Positions 49,057 through 56,302 of a stretch of DNA of 64,000 nucleotides are shown here, one piece after another. Source of the DNA: Saccharopolyspora shandongensis (lineage in GTDB: Bacteria > Actinomycetota > Actinomycetes > Mycobacteriales > Pseudonocardiaceae); the NCBI RefSeq assembly GCF_900106995.1, contig NZ_FNOK01000011.1, positions 1-64,000 on the forward strand, given 5' to 3'. Within the stretch, counting starts at the first letter, position 1; every line of letters begins with the position of its first letter. Under the pieces are notes generated by a model that saw nothing but the letters and a program-made list of their open reading frames with translations, was not told where the DNA came from and did no database searches. Both the position numbers and the translations under genes were made by a program.

Positions 49057-50760
49057 TTACGCGTTGGGCACCGGCTCCGGCTCGATCATGGCGTCGATCC
49101 GGATGCCCCGGGCCGTGTTGGCCTCGCGCTCGATCATCACCTCGACCAGGACCGGGCGGCTGGTGGCGACAGCCTCCTTGCGGGCCCATTCGATGGTCTC
49201 GGCCAGGTCGCCGGGCTCGAACACCCGGCGGCCCGAGCAGCCGTAGGCCTCCATGATCTTGACGTTGTCCGTGCCGTACTCGTCGTAGTGGATGTCCACC
49301 TCGGTCTTCATGCCGAACGCGTCGCCCTCGGCCTGGCGGATCAGGCCCAGGTACTCGTTGTTCAGCATGATGATCACGAACGGGACGTTGTACTGGGCGG
49401 CCACCGCCAGCTCCTCGACCAGGAACTGGAAGCCGTAGTCACCGACGACCGCGACGACCTCTGCGTCCGGCTCGGCGGACTTCACGCCGATCGCCGCCGG
49501 GATCTCCCAGCCGAGCGGACCGGCCTGGCCGCACACCTGGTAGTGCCGCGGCAGGTGCGCGGTCTGGAACTGCCCGCCCCAGATCTGGTACAGGCCGATC
49601 GCGGTGACGAAGTACGCCTCCGGCGGGAAGATCTGGTTGATCTCCCGGTACACGCGCGGCGCCTTGATCGGCACGGTGTCGTAGTCGTCCGGCCGGGTAA
49701 GGGTCTGCTTGAGCACGCCGACCCGGGAGACCCACTCGGAGTAGTCCTTCTTGGCGTTGCGCTTGCGCGCGGCGTCGATCAGCGCGTCCAGGAACAGTCG
49801 GGTGTCCGAGACGATGCCCAGGTCCGGCCCGAAGACCTTGCCGATCTGGGTGGGCTCGATGTCGACGTGGATGAACTTGCGCTCACCGCGGTAGGTGTCC
49901 AGGGCACCGGTGTGCCGGTCGCCGAAGCGGGCGCCCAGCGCCAGCACCAGGTCGGCCTCCAGGAACGACTGGTTGCCGTAGCGCTGGCTGGTCTGGATAC
50001 CGGTCATGCCGGCGAACAGCTCGTGGTCCTCCGGGAAGGAACCCTTGCCCATCAGCGTGATCTGCACCGGGACGCCGAGCAGCTCGGCCAGTTCGCGGAC
50101 CTGCTCGTGGGCGTCACCGAGGATGACACCGCCACCGGCGAGGATCAGCGGCCGGTCGGCCTCCAGCAGCAAGTCCAGCGCGCGCTCGACCCGCGGCAGG
50201 TGCGGCTCGACGGCCGGGATCGGCAGCGGGGCGTCCAGCGTCGGGTCCCACTCGATCTCCTGCTTCTGCACGTCCAGCGGCAGGTCGATCAGCACCGGGC
50301 CGGGACGGCCGGAGCGCGCGATGCGGAACGCCTCGCGGAAGATCCACGGCGCCTGCGCGGCCTCCTTGACCTGCACCGCCCACTTCGTCACGGGCTTGGC
50401 GATGTCGACGATGTCGACCGCCTGGAACGCCTCCTGGTGCAGCTTGGTGGACACCGCCTGGCCGGTGATGCACAGGATCGGGATCGAGTCCGCCTGCGCG
50501 GTGTAGAGACCGGTGATCATGTTGGTGCCCGCGGGGCCGGAGGTGCCGATGGCGACACCCACGTTGCCGTTGGTGCGCGCCCAGCCGTCGGCCATGTGGG
50601 TCGCGCCCTCTTCGTGGCGGACGATCAGGTGCTTGATTCCGCTGTCCTCCATCGCCGCGTACAGCGGGAGGATCGCCGCACCGGGGCAGCCGAAGGTGAC
50701 GTCGACGCCCTCGGACTTCAGCACGTCGACGACGGCCTGCATGACAGGAACTTTGGGCAT
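49057..50760 (-). CDS. gcl: Glyoxylate carboligase (tartronate-semialdehyde synthase)
   Basis: A 567-residue ThDP enzyme joining two glyoxylates to tartronate semialdehyde with CO2 release. Domains: N-terminal pyrimidine domain (FGCPGAAILPLYAAMEDSGI), central FAD-type domain, and C-terminal PP domain with GDYGFQFLVEELAVAAQYN and NNEYLGLIRQAEGDAF. Position 50 is Glu (RHEEGATHM), whereas E. coli Gcl has Val there. Context (hyi, glxR, glxK) supports Gcl. ATG 50760 has AGAGGAAG upstream. Repeat copy C lies in the 5' region. Confidence 0.9.
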   Translation of the reverse strand: MPKVPVMQAVVDVLKSEGVDVTFGCPGAAILPLYAAMEDSGIKHLIVRHEEGATHMADGWARTNGNVGVAIGTSGPAGTNMITGLYTAQADSIPILCITGQAVSTKLHQEAFQAVDIVDIAKPVTKWAVQVKEAAQAPWIFREAFRIARSGRPGPVLIDLPLDVQKQEIEWDPTLDAPLPIPAVEPHLPRVERALDLLLEADRPLILAGGGVILGDAHEQVRELAELLGVPVQITLMGKGSFPEDHELFAGMTGIQTSQRYGNQSFLEADLVLALGARFGDRHTGALDTYRGERKFIHVDIEPTQIGKVFGPDLGIVSDTRLFLDALIDAARKRNAKKDYSEWVSRVGVLKQTLTRPDDYDTVPIKAPRVYREINQIFPPEAYFVTAIGLYQIWGGQFQTAHLPRHYQVCGQAGPLGWEIPAAIGVKSAEPDAEVVAVVGDYGFQFLVEELAVAAQYNVPFVIIMLNNEYLGLIRQAEGDAFGMKTEVDIHYDEYGTDNVKIMEAYGCSGRRVFEPGDLAETIEWARKEAVATSRPVLVEVMIEREANTARGIRIDAMIEPEPVPNA

Positions 50761-50909
50761 GGTGTAAGACTTCCTCTCGGGTGCCGCGCTTTCGACGCGC
50801 ACCTTGTTGGGAACGGGTCAGTGGTTTTGGTTGCTTGGCGGCGCTGGAACCGCTGACCCGTGACCGTGTTGCTTCGAGATCGCCCGGTGAGGCGAGTTGT
50901 GGCGCGATC

Positions 50910-51216
50910 TTCCGCAATTTCAACGGAAGTCGAAGCTCTGATTTCCATTGAGCGTTTTTCGTCCTGGCTGGTGACCGTAGCCGCGACAGCTAACGGATCG
51001 AATCCCGGAAGCGGTCGCATGCGCCGCAGGCGCATAGCCCACCCACGCAGCTCGCACCGCCGCGGGTTCTCAGCGTTCGCCTGGCGAGGACGGCCCAACC
51101 GCCGTGCATCGGACATACATCAGGTTGGGCACCCACAGTCCAGGCGGACGCTGAGGTTCCGCCACCCGCACCACCACGCAGAACGACGATGGAAAAACCT
51201 CATTGAAGTTGCGAAC
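50910..51216 (-). ncRNA. HEARO/OMEGA-RNA-like repeat, copy C
   Basis: Minus-strand copy between glxR and gcl. CTCAGCGT 51069-51076 pairs with ACGCTGAG 51148-51155; CCCAACC 51094-51100 with GGTTGGG 51123-51129; ATGCGCC-TGC-GGCGCAT is kept. The CGCCTGG/CCAGGCG helix is perfect, where A and B have TCCCT/AGGGA. Ends GAGGTTTTTCC and AAAAACGCTC match copies A and B. The left side of the copy carries a palindrome related to 33938-33985. Confidence 0.6.
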
Positions 51217-51230
51217 CCGCGAGGTGGGTG

Positions 51231-51287
51231 GCGGTGTCACGCGGGGCCGTGGCCGCAGGAGACGAGGAACTCCCCGCGCGACACCGC
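51231..51287 (-). terminator. Hairpin downstream of glxR
   Basis: GCGGTGTC-A-CGCGGGG pairs with CCCCGCG-C-GACACCGC, 5 nt past the glxR stop on the minus strand. Confidence 0.6.
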
Positions 51288-51291
51288 GGTC

Positions 51292-52170
51292 TCAGTCCCG
51301 ACCGTTGAGCTGCGTGATCTGCTTGAGCAGACCGGAGTGGTCGAGCTTGCCGTCGCCCTGCGCGACGGCCGCGGCGACGAGCTGGCTCACCAGCGAACCG
51401 ATCGGGATCGACAGGCCCGCGTCGCGCGCGGCGGCCTGCACGATGCCCATGTCCTTGTGGTGCAGCTCGAGCCGGAATCCCGGAGCGAACTCGCGGTTGC
51501 GCATCTTGCCGCCCTTGGCGTCGAGCACGGTGCTGCCGGCGAGTCCGCCGCCGAGCACCTTCAGCCCCGCCTCGGTGTCCACGCCGTGCGCCTCCAGGAA
51601 CACCAGGGCCTCGGCTACCAGCCCGATGTTGCCCGCGACGATGAGCTGATTGGCCGCCTTGACGGTCTGCCCGGCTCCGGCGGGTCCAACGTGGACGATC
51701 GTGGTGCCGACCGCGCCCAGCGCGCCTTCGGCCGCGGCGAACGCGTCCGCCTCGCCGCCGACCATGATCGACAGCGTGCCGTCGATCGCCTTCGGCTCGC
51801 CGCCGCTGACCGGCGCGTCGATCGCCTGCACGCCCTTCTCAGCAGCGGCTTCGGCGACGCGGCGCGACACGTCGGGGCGGATGGTGCTGCAGTCGATGAG
51901 CAGCGCGCCCTGCTTGGCGTTGGCCAGCACGCCGTCCTCGCCGAGCACGACGACCTCGACGTCCGGCGAGTCCGGCAGCATGATGAAGATGATCTCGGCG
52001 TCGCGGACGGCCTCGGCCACGCTCGCCGCGGCCTTGCCGCCGTCGGCGACCAGCTGGTCGACCTTGGCCTGGCTGCGGTTGTAGCCGGTGACCTCGTGGC
52101 CGGCCTTGACCAGGTTGGCCGCCATCGGGCCGCCCATGATGCCCAGCCCGATGAATCCGACCTTGCTCAT
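51292..52170 (-). CDS. glxR: 2-hydroxy-3-oxopropionate reductase (tartronate semialdehyde reductase)
   Basis: A 292-residue beta-hydroxyacid dehydrogenase. The NAD(P)-binding N-terminus is VGFIGLGIMGGPMAANLVKA, the substrate signature DAPVSGGEPKAIDGTL, and the catalytic Lys lies in GQTVKAANQLIVAGNI. It reduces tartronate semialdehyde to D-glycerate between Gcl and GlxK. It lies 77 nt downstream of hyi on the same strand. Confidence 0.94.
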   Translation of the reverse strand: MSKVGFIGLGIMGGPMAANLVKAGHEVTGYNRSQAKVDQLVADGGKAAASVAEAVRDAEIIFIMLPDSPDVEVVVLGEDGVLANAKQGALLIDCSTIRPDVSRRVAEAAAEKGVQAIDAPVSGGEPKAIDGTLSIMVGGEADAFAAAEGALGAVGTTIVHVGPAGAGQTVKAANQLIVAGNIGLVAEALVFLEAHGVDTEAGLKVLGGGLAGSTVLDAKGGKMRNREFAPGFRLELHHKDMGIVQAAARDAGLSIPIGSLVSQLVAAAVAQGDGKLDHSGLLKQITQLNGRD

Positions 52171-52247
52171 GGTTGTGGTACCTCCGTGGTTGTCGCCGAT
52201 CGCGAGCGAATCTTCTGGTATGCACCGGAAAACTCACTCACGAGCGG

Positions 52248-53048
52248 TCAGCGCTTGATCCAACCGAAGCTGTCGGCGCTGGCGCCGCTCGGCTTGTACT
52301 CCAGTCCGATGTGGCCGGTGTAGCCCGCCGCGTCGAGCTTGTCGAAGTAGTGCTCGAAGTCGATCTCGCCGGTGCCCGGCTCGTTGCGGCCCAGGGCGTC
52401 GGCGATCTGCACGTGCCCGATGGCGTTCGCGTGCTGGTCGATCACCGCGTTCGGGTCGTCGCCGTTGACCGTCAGGTGGTAGAGGTCGAACAGCAGCCGC
52501 AGGTTGTCGACGCCACCGTCGGCGTGCACCCGGTCGATCACCGCGAGCGCGTCGGCGGCGGTCTTCAACGGGTACGCGGGCGTGCCGCTGACCGGCTCGA
52601 TCAGCACCACACCGCCGATGCGCTCGGTGCCCTTCGCCGCGCGGACCAGGCTCTCGACGGCCACGTTGTCCTGCGCCGCCGCCTCGACCCCGTCGATCCG
52701 GTTGCCGTACAGGGCGTTGAAGGCCCGGCAGCCCAGCCGCTCGCCGATGCCGACCGCGACGTCGACGTTGTCGGCGAATTCGCCGGCGCGGTCCGGGTTC
52801 GACAGCACGCCGCGATCTCCCGCGGGCATGTCACCGGCGAAGAAGTTCAGGCCCACCAGCGAAACCCCGGCGTCGGAGATCGCCTGGACGAACCGGTCCA
52901 CCTCGCGGTCGGTGGGTACCGCGACCGGGAACGGCCACCAGAACTCCACCTTGTCGAATCCGGCGGCCTTCGCCGCGGCGGGACGGTCCAGCACGTCCAG
53001 CTCGGTGAACAGGATCGAGAGGTTGACGTCGTAGCGGTTCGGATTCAT
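52248..53048 (-). CDS. hyi: Hydroxypyruvate isomerase
   Basis: A 266-residue TIM-barrel enzyme of the AP-endonuclease-2/xylose-isomerase-like fold interconverting hydroxypyruvate and tartronate semialdehyde. It shows VNLSILFTELDVLDRPAAAK, GFDKVEFWWPF, LNFFAGDMPAGDRGVLSNPD and VLIEPVSGTPAYPL. It heads the hyi-glxR-(gcl)-(glxK) group; two related 14-mers upstream (53070-53103) look like its operator. Confidence 0.93.
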   Translation of the reverse strand: MNPNRYDVNLSILFTELDVLDRPAAAKAAGFDKVEFWWPFPVAVPTDREVDRFVQAISDAGVSLVGLNFFAGDMPAGDRGVLSNPDRAGEFADNVDVAVGIGERLGCRAFNALYGNRIDGVEAAAQDNVAVESLVRAAKGTERIGGVVLIEPVSGTPAYPLKTAADALAVIDRVHADGGVDNLRLLFDLYHLTVNGDDPNAVIDQHANAIGHVQIADALGRNEPGTGEIDFEHYFDKLDAAGYTGHIGLEYKPSGASADSFGWIKR

Positions 53049-53069
53049 CGGCACCCCCTCGGGAGAAGT

Positions 53070-53103
53070 TTCGTTATGCGGAAGTCTTATTTCGTACAAC
53101 GAT
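53070..53103 (-). promoter_or_regulatory. Candidate paired operator upstream of hyi
   Basis: TTCGTTATGCGGAA (53070-53083; reverse complement TTCCGCATAACGAA) and TTTCGTACAACGAT (53090-53103) match each other at 10 of 14 positions. A third relative lies at 42426-42439 before the MFS gene. IclR-family operators often look like this. Confidence 0.5.
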
Positions 53104-53255
53104 AGATTAGCGACTAGGGAGTCGGCGGTCAACGCCCCACCCCCGGTTACCCACCGGTCACCCACGGCCGCCCCACCAGCGGAGAAGCCACGGAGAGCCA
53201 GTCGCGCGCGGCGGCCCCACCTGGGCGGATACGGTTCAGTCGGGAGGTCACACCA

Positions 53256-53513
53256 ATGATCTTGCGAGCTGAGTTCACGACCGAACCCTTCGAAGGGGAG
53301 GGCGAGCCGCCGGCCCACGCCGTGGCCGCCCGAGACTGCCTGCTCGCCGCCGGGCTGGAGCCCGAATTCGGCCCGCTGGGCACCTCGATCAGCGGCGAAC
53401 GCGAGCAGCTGCTGCCCGCGCTCGCCGCCGTGATGGACACCGTGCTGAGCACCGGTGCGAACCGGATCACCCTGCAGGTGACCGTCGGCGATGCCGACGA
53501 CGAGCAGGTTTAG
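53256..53513 (+). CDS. MTH1187/YkoF-family thiamine-binding-like protein
   Basis: An 85-residue ferredoxin-fold protein with the family pattern LEPEFGPLGTSISGEREQLL and GANRITLQVTVGDAD. Members bind thiamine or pyrimidine precursors. With a ThDP enzyme (Gcl) in the neighbourhood, a link to thiamine supply is possible but unproven. It is followed closely by a small HTH gene. Confidence 0.8.
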   Translation: MILRAEFTTEPFEGEGEPPAHAVAARDCLLAAGLEPEFGPLGTSISGEREQLLPALAAVMDTVLSTGANRITLQVTVGDADDEQV

Positions 53514-53523
53514 GCTGGTCGGC

Positions 53524-53889
53524 GTGCATCCGCTCGCCAACGCGATCGCTCCGCTACTGGAGCACATCGGCGGTACCGCCGTGCCCGCGGACGAGCGCGA
53601 GCCCGGCGACATCGTCCTGTACTGGGAGGACGCGCCGGCGATCGCCGTCCGACTGCCCGGCCAGGAGCTGACCAGCGCCCTCGACCGGATGATCCGGGAG
53701 GTCGAGGGCGAGCTCGGCGGCCGCCTGCCGGACCTGCCGCGCCCGGACAAGCAGCGCGCCGTCCGGCTGCTGGAGGAGCGCGGCGCGTTCACCCTGCGCA
53801 AATCCGTCGAGACGGTGGCCAAGGCGCTCGGCGTCAGCCGCTTCACGGTCTACAACTACCTGAACCGCGAGCAGGCCAACCGGCACTGA
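53524..53889 (+). CDS. YheO-type HTH protein
   Basis: A 121-residue protein with a C-terminal helix-turn-helix (FTLRKSVETVAKALGVSRFT, VYNYLNR) of the YheO-like class and an N-terminal region resembling a short PAS-like sensor part (MHPLANAIAPLLEHIGG). GTG 53524 is chosen; ATG 53491 would overlap the preceding gene. Between two purine-catabolic blocks it is a candidate local regulator. Confidence 0.7.
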   Translation: MHPLANAIAPLLEHIGGTAVPADEREPGDIVLYWEDAPAIAVRLPGQELTSALDRMIREVEGELGGRLPDLPRPDKQRAVRLLEERGAFTLRKSVETVAKALGVSRFTVYNYLNREQANRH

Positions 53890-54249
53890 CCCGGGCCGCA
53901 CCTCGCAGCGCTCCGTTCCCGCTGGTCACACCCGTGCACACTTCTTGCTGCCATAGCGACACGAAGTGCACACGGGCCACAGCGGCTCCCGAACCACCCC
54001 CTCCGCCGAGGCGTCGGCGCACCCCCGCGGGCACCGGGCGTTTCGCCCGGGTTTGTGCCAACCGCACAACGCGCGACCAGGATTTTTCAACAAAGTGTTG
54101 ACACTTGGCGGAGCACAGTCGTAGCTTTTGCCGCACCGGAGCTCGTGACCGGCAACCGCAGCACAGCCCAGGCATGCTCGGACTCTCGTCCGCCGCCTCC
54201 GCCAATCCCGAAAACCTCTTCGGGGCCGCACATCCTGTGAGAGTTTGCG
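53890..54249. promoter_or_regulatory. Control region upstream of the urate operon
   Basis: A 360-base region without a gene. It has a hairpin CCCGTG-CA-CACTTC/GAAGTG-CA-CACGGG (53931-53976), the likely terminator of the HTH gene, and the 17-bp operator-like palindrome at 54086-54102. Confidence 0.6.
54086..54102. promoter_or_regulatory. Candidate operator of allantoin/urate genes, site 2
   Basis: TTCAACAAAGTGTTGAC differs from the allB site (42163-42179) only at the last base and lies 148 nt before uraD. Confidence 0.75.
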
Positions 54250-54759
54250 ATGTCAAGAACCACCGAAACGGACCGGCTCAACGGCCTCCCCCGAGCGGAA
54301 CTCGTCCAGCAGCTCCTCGCCTGCCTGGACGTCCCCCGCTGGGCCGCCGACATCGCCGACCGGCGCCCGTTCGCCGACGTGGACGCCGCCTACCAGGCCG
54401 CCGACGCCGCCGCGCCGGAGCTGACCCCCGAGGAGATCGACGGCGCGCTCGCCGCACACCCCCGAATCGGCGAGCGCGCCACCGGCGAGAACACCTCGGC
54501 CAAGTTCTCCCGCAACGAGCAGTCTGGGGTCGACGGCGGCGACGCCGAGCTGGCCCGCGCGCTGCGCGAGGGCAACGAGGCCTACGAACAGCGGTTCGGG
54601 CGCGTGTACCTGGTCTGCGCCAGCGGTCGCAGCGGCGCGGAGCTGCTGGAGATCCTGCACTCGCGGCTGGACAACGAGCCGGGAGCAGAGCTGCGGATCG
54701 TCGCCGACGAACTCCGCAAGATCGCACGTCTGAGATTGGCAAAGGTGATCGAAGGATGA
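54250..54759 (+). CDS. uraD: OHCU decarboxylase
   Basis: A 169-residue helical enzyme converting 2-oxo-4-hydroxy-4-carboxy-5-ureidoimidazoline to S-allantoin. It has the catalytic His about 70 in AAHPRIGE and the SRNEQSGV segment. First gene of uraD-uraH-uox; its stop overlaps the uraH start (ATGA). Confidence 0.94.
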   Translation: MSRTTETDRLNGLPRAELVQQLLACLDVPRWAADIADRRPFADVDAAYQAADAAAPELTPEEIDGALAAHPRIGERATGENTSAKFSRNEQSGVDGGDAELARALREGNEAYEQRFGRVYLVCASGRSGAELLEILHSRLDNEPGAELRIVADELRKIARLRLAKVIEG

Positions 54760-55124
54760 GTGCCGTCACCACCCACGTGCTCGACGCCGCGCGGGGCGCC
54801 CCCGCCGCCGGGGTCGCGATCCGGCTGGAGGCCGCCAAGGGCGGCGAAGACCCGCTTGCGGGGTCGAGCATCGACACTGCGTGGGCTTCGATTGCCTCCG
54901 GCCGCACCGACGACGACGGCCGGATCAAGGACCTGGGCCCGGACCGGCTGGACGCCGGGGACTACCGGCTCACCTTCGAGACCGGCGAGTACTTCGACAG
55001 CCAGGGCGTCGCGACGTTCTACCCGCAGGTGCAGATCGCCTTCCGGATCACCGACCCCGCGCAGCACTACCACGTTCCACTGCTGCTGAGCCCGTTCGCC
55101 TATTCCACCTACCGAGGGAGCTGA
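54756..55124 (+). CDS. uraH: 5-hydroxyisourate hydrolase (transthyretin-like)
   Basis: A 122-residue enzyme with His about 7 in TTHVLDAARGAPAAGV, a central GRTDDDGR, and the diagnostic C-terminus LSPFAYSTYRGS. It hydrolyses 5-hydroxyisourate from urate oxidase to OHCU. Translationally coupled to uraD and 7 nt before uox. Confidence 0.96.
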   Translation: MSAVTTHVLDAARGAPAAGVAIRLEAAKGGEDPLAGSSIDTAWASIASGRTDDDGRIKDLGPDRLDAGDYRLTFETGEYFDSQGVATFYPQVQIAFRITDPAQHYHVPLLLSPFAYSTYRGS

Positions 55125-55131
55125 TCACCGC

Positions 55132-56022
55132 ATGGGCATCGTCATGGGCCCCAACCAGTACGGCAAGGCCGAGGTCCGCATCGTCTCGGTGAACCGGGAC
55201 AACGCGCGGCACACCATCAAGGACCTCAACGTCAGCTCCTCGCTGCGCGGCGACCTCGACTCCGCCCACCTCACGGGCGACAACGGCAACGTGCTGCCGA
55301 CCGACACGCAGAAGAACACGGTCTACGCCTTCGCCAAGGAAGCGCCGATCGGCGAGATCGAGGACTTCGCGCTGCGGCTCGGCCGGCACTTCGTCGGCAC
55401 GGCCGACGGCATCACCGGCGCGCGCATCCTCATCGACGAGTACAGCTGGGAGCGGATCCCGGTCGGCGGCGCCGGCCACGACCACTCCTTCAACCGCTCC
55501 ACCGACGAGAAGCGCACCACCGCGGTCACCATCGACGGCGACCAGGCGCACGTGGTGTCCGGGCTGAAGGACCTGATCGTCCTCAAGTCCACCGGCTCCG
55601 AGTTCTGGGGCTACCCCAAGGACAAGTACACGACGCTGGCCGAGACCAACGACCGGATCCTGGCCACCGCGGTGACCGCCCGCTGGCGCTACCTCCACAC
55701 CGACGTGGACTGGGGCAAGAGCTTCGAGTCGATCCGGGCGACGATGCTGGAGGCCTTCGCCACCACGCACAGCCTGGCGCTGCAGCAGAGCCTGTACGAG
55801 ATGGGCAAGGCCGCAATGGAGAAGCACCCGGAGGTGGCCGAGGTCCGGCTGTCGCTGCCGAACAAGCACCACTTCCTGGTCGACCTCGACTACTGCGGGC
55901 TGGAGAACAACAACGAGGTGTTCTTCGCCGCGGACCGGCCGTACGGCCTGATCGAGGGCGTCGTCACCCGCGACGACGTCGAGGAAGCACCGCAGGCCTG
56001 GTTCAGCCTGCCGCAGTTCTGA
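55132..56022 (+). CDS. uox: Urate oxidase (uricase)
   Basis: A 296-residue cofactor-free oxidase with catalytic Lys/Thr in QYGKAEVRI and PTDTQKNTVYAFAKE, signature LKSTGSEFWGYPKDKYTTL and C-terminal LPNKHHFLVDL. It oxidises urate to 5-hydroxyisourate, feeding UraH and UraD. Last gene of the short operon; a terminator follows at 56116. Confidence 0.97.
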   Translation: MGIVMGPNQYGKAEVRIVSVNRDNARHTIKDLNVSSSLRGDLDSAHLTGDNGNVLPTDTQKNTVYAFAKEAPIGEIEDFALRLGRHFVGTADGITGARILIDEYSWERIPVGGAGHDHSFNRSTDEKRTTAVTIDGDQAHVVSGLKDLIVLKSTGSEFWGYPKDKYTTLAETNDRILATAVTARWRYLHTDVDWGKSFESIRATMLEAFATTHSLALQQSLYEMGKAAMEKHPEVAEVRLSLPNKHHFLVDLDYCGLENNNEVFFAADRPYGLIEGVVTRDDVEEAPQAWFSLPQF

Positions 56023-56115
56023 TCCTGCACAGCAGTTCTCGCAGTTTTCGACCGCCGGACCTCCCCCACGCGCGAGGAGAACCGGCAATCGAGGATCACC
56101 GTTGATCCTGCAGTT

Positions 56116-56144
56116 GGGGCCACCGGAGATTCCCTGGTGGCCCC
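56116..56144 (+). terminator. Terminator of the uraD-uraH-uox operon
   Basis: GGGGCCACC-N11-GGTGGCCCC followed by TTCT. Confidence 0.8.
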
Positions 56145-56302
56145 TTCTGCTACCCGAGCTTCGGGCGCCCGGCAGTCGCCCGAAAAACCATCGGTCCTTT
56201 GTGGATCGAAGGTTGATTTCCCGGCAATGAAGAGAAACAGCGAACAAACCCGGCGCTGATAGTGACTTGATCTGACCAGCCCCTGCGGCCCAGGAGTCCC
56301 CT

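Noticed and set aside
33518..51216. Autonomous insertion sequence or CRISPR array as explanation for the repeated elements.
   Set aside because: No open reading frame inside the copies, no regular short repeat-spacer pattern, and copies are kilobases apart on both strands.
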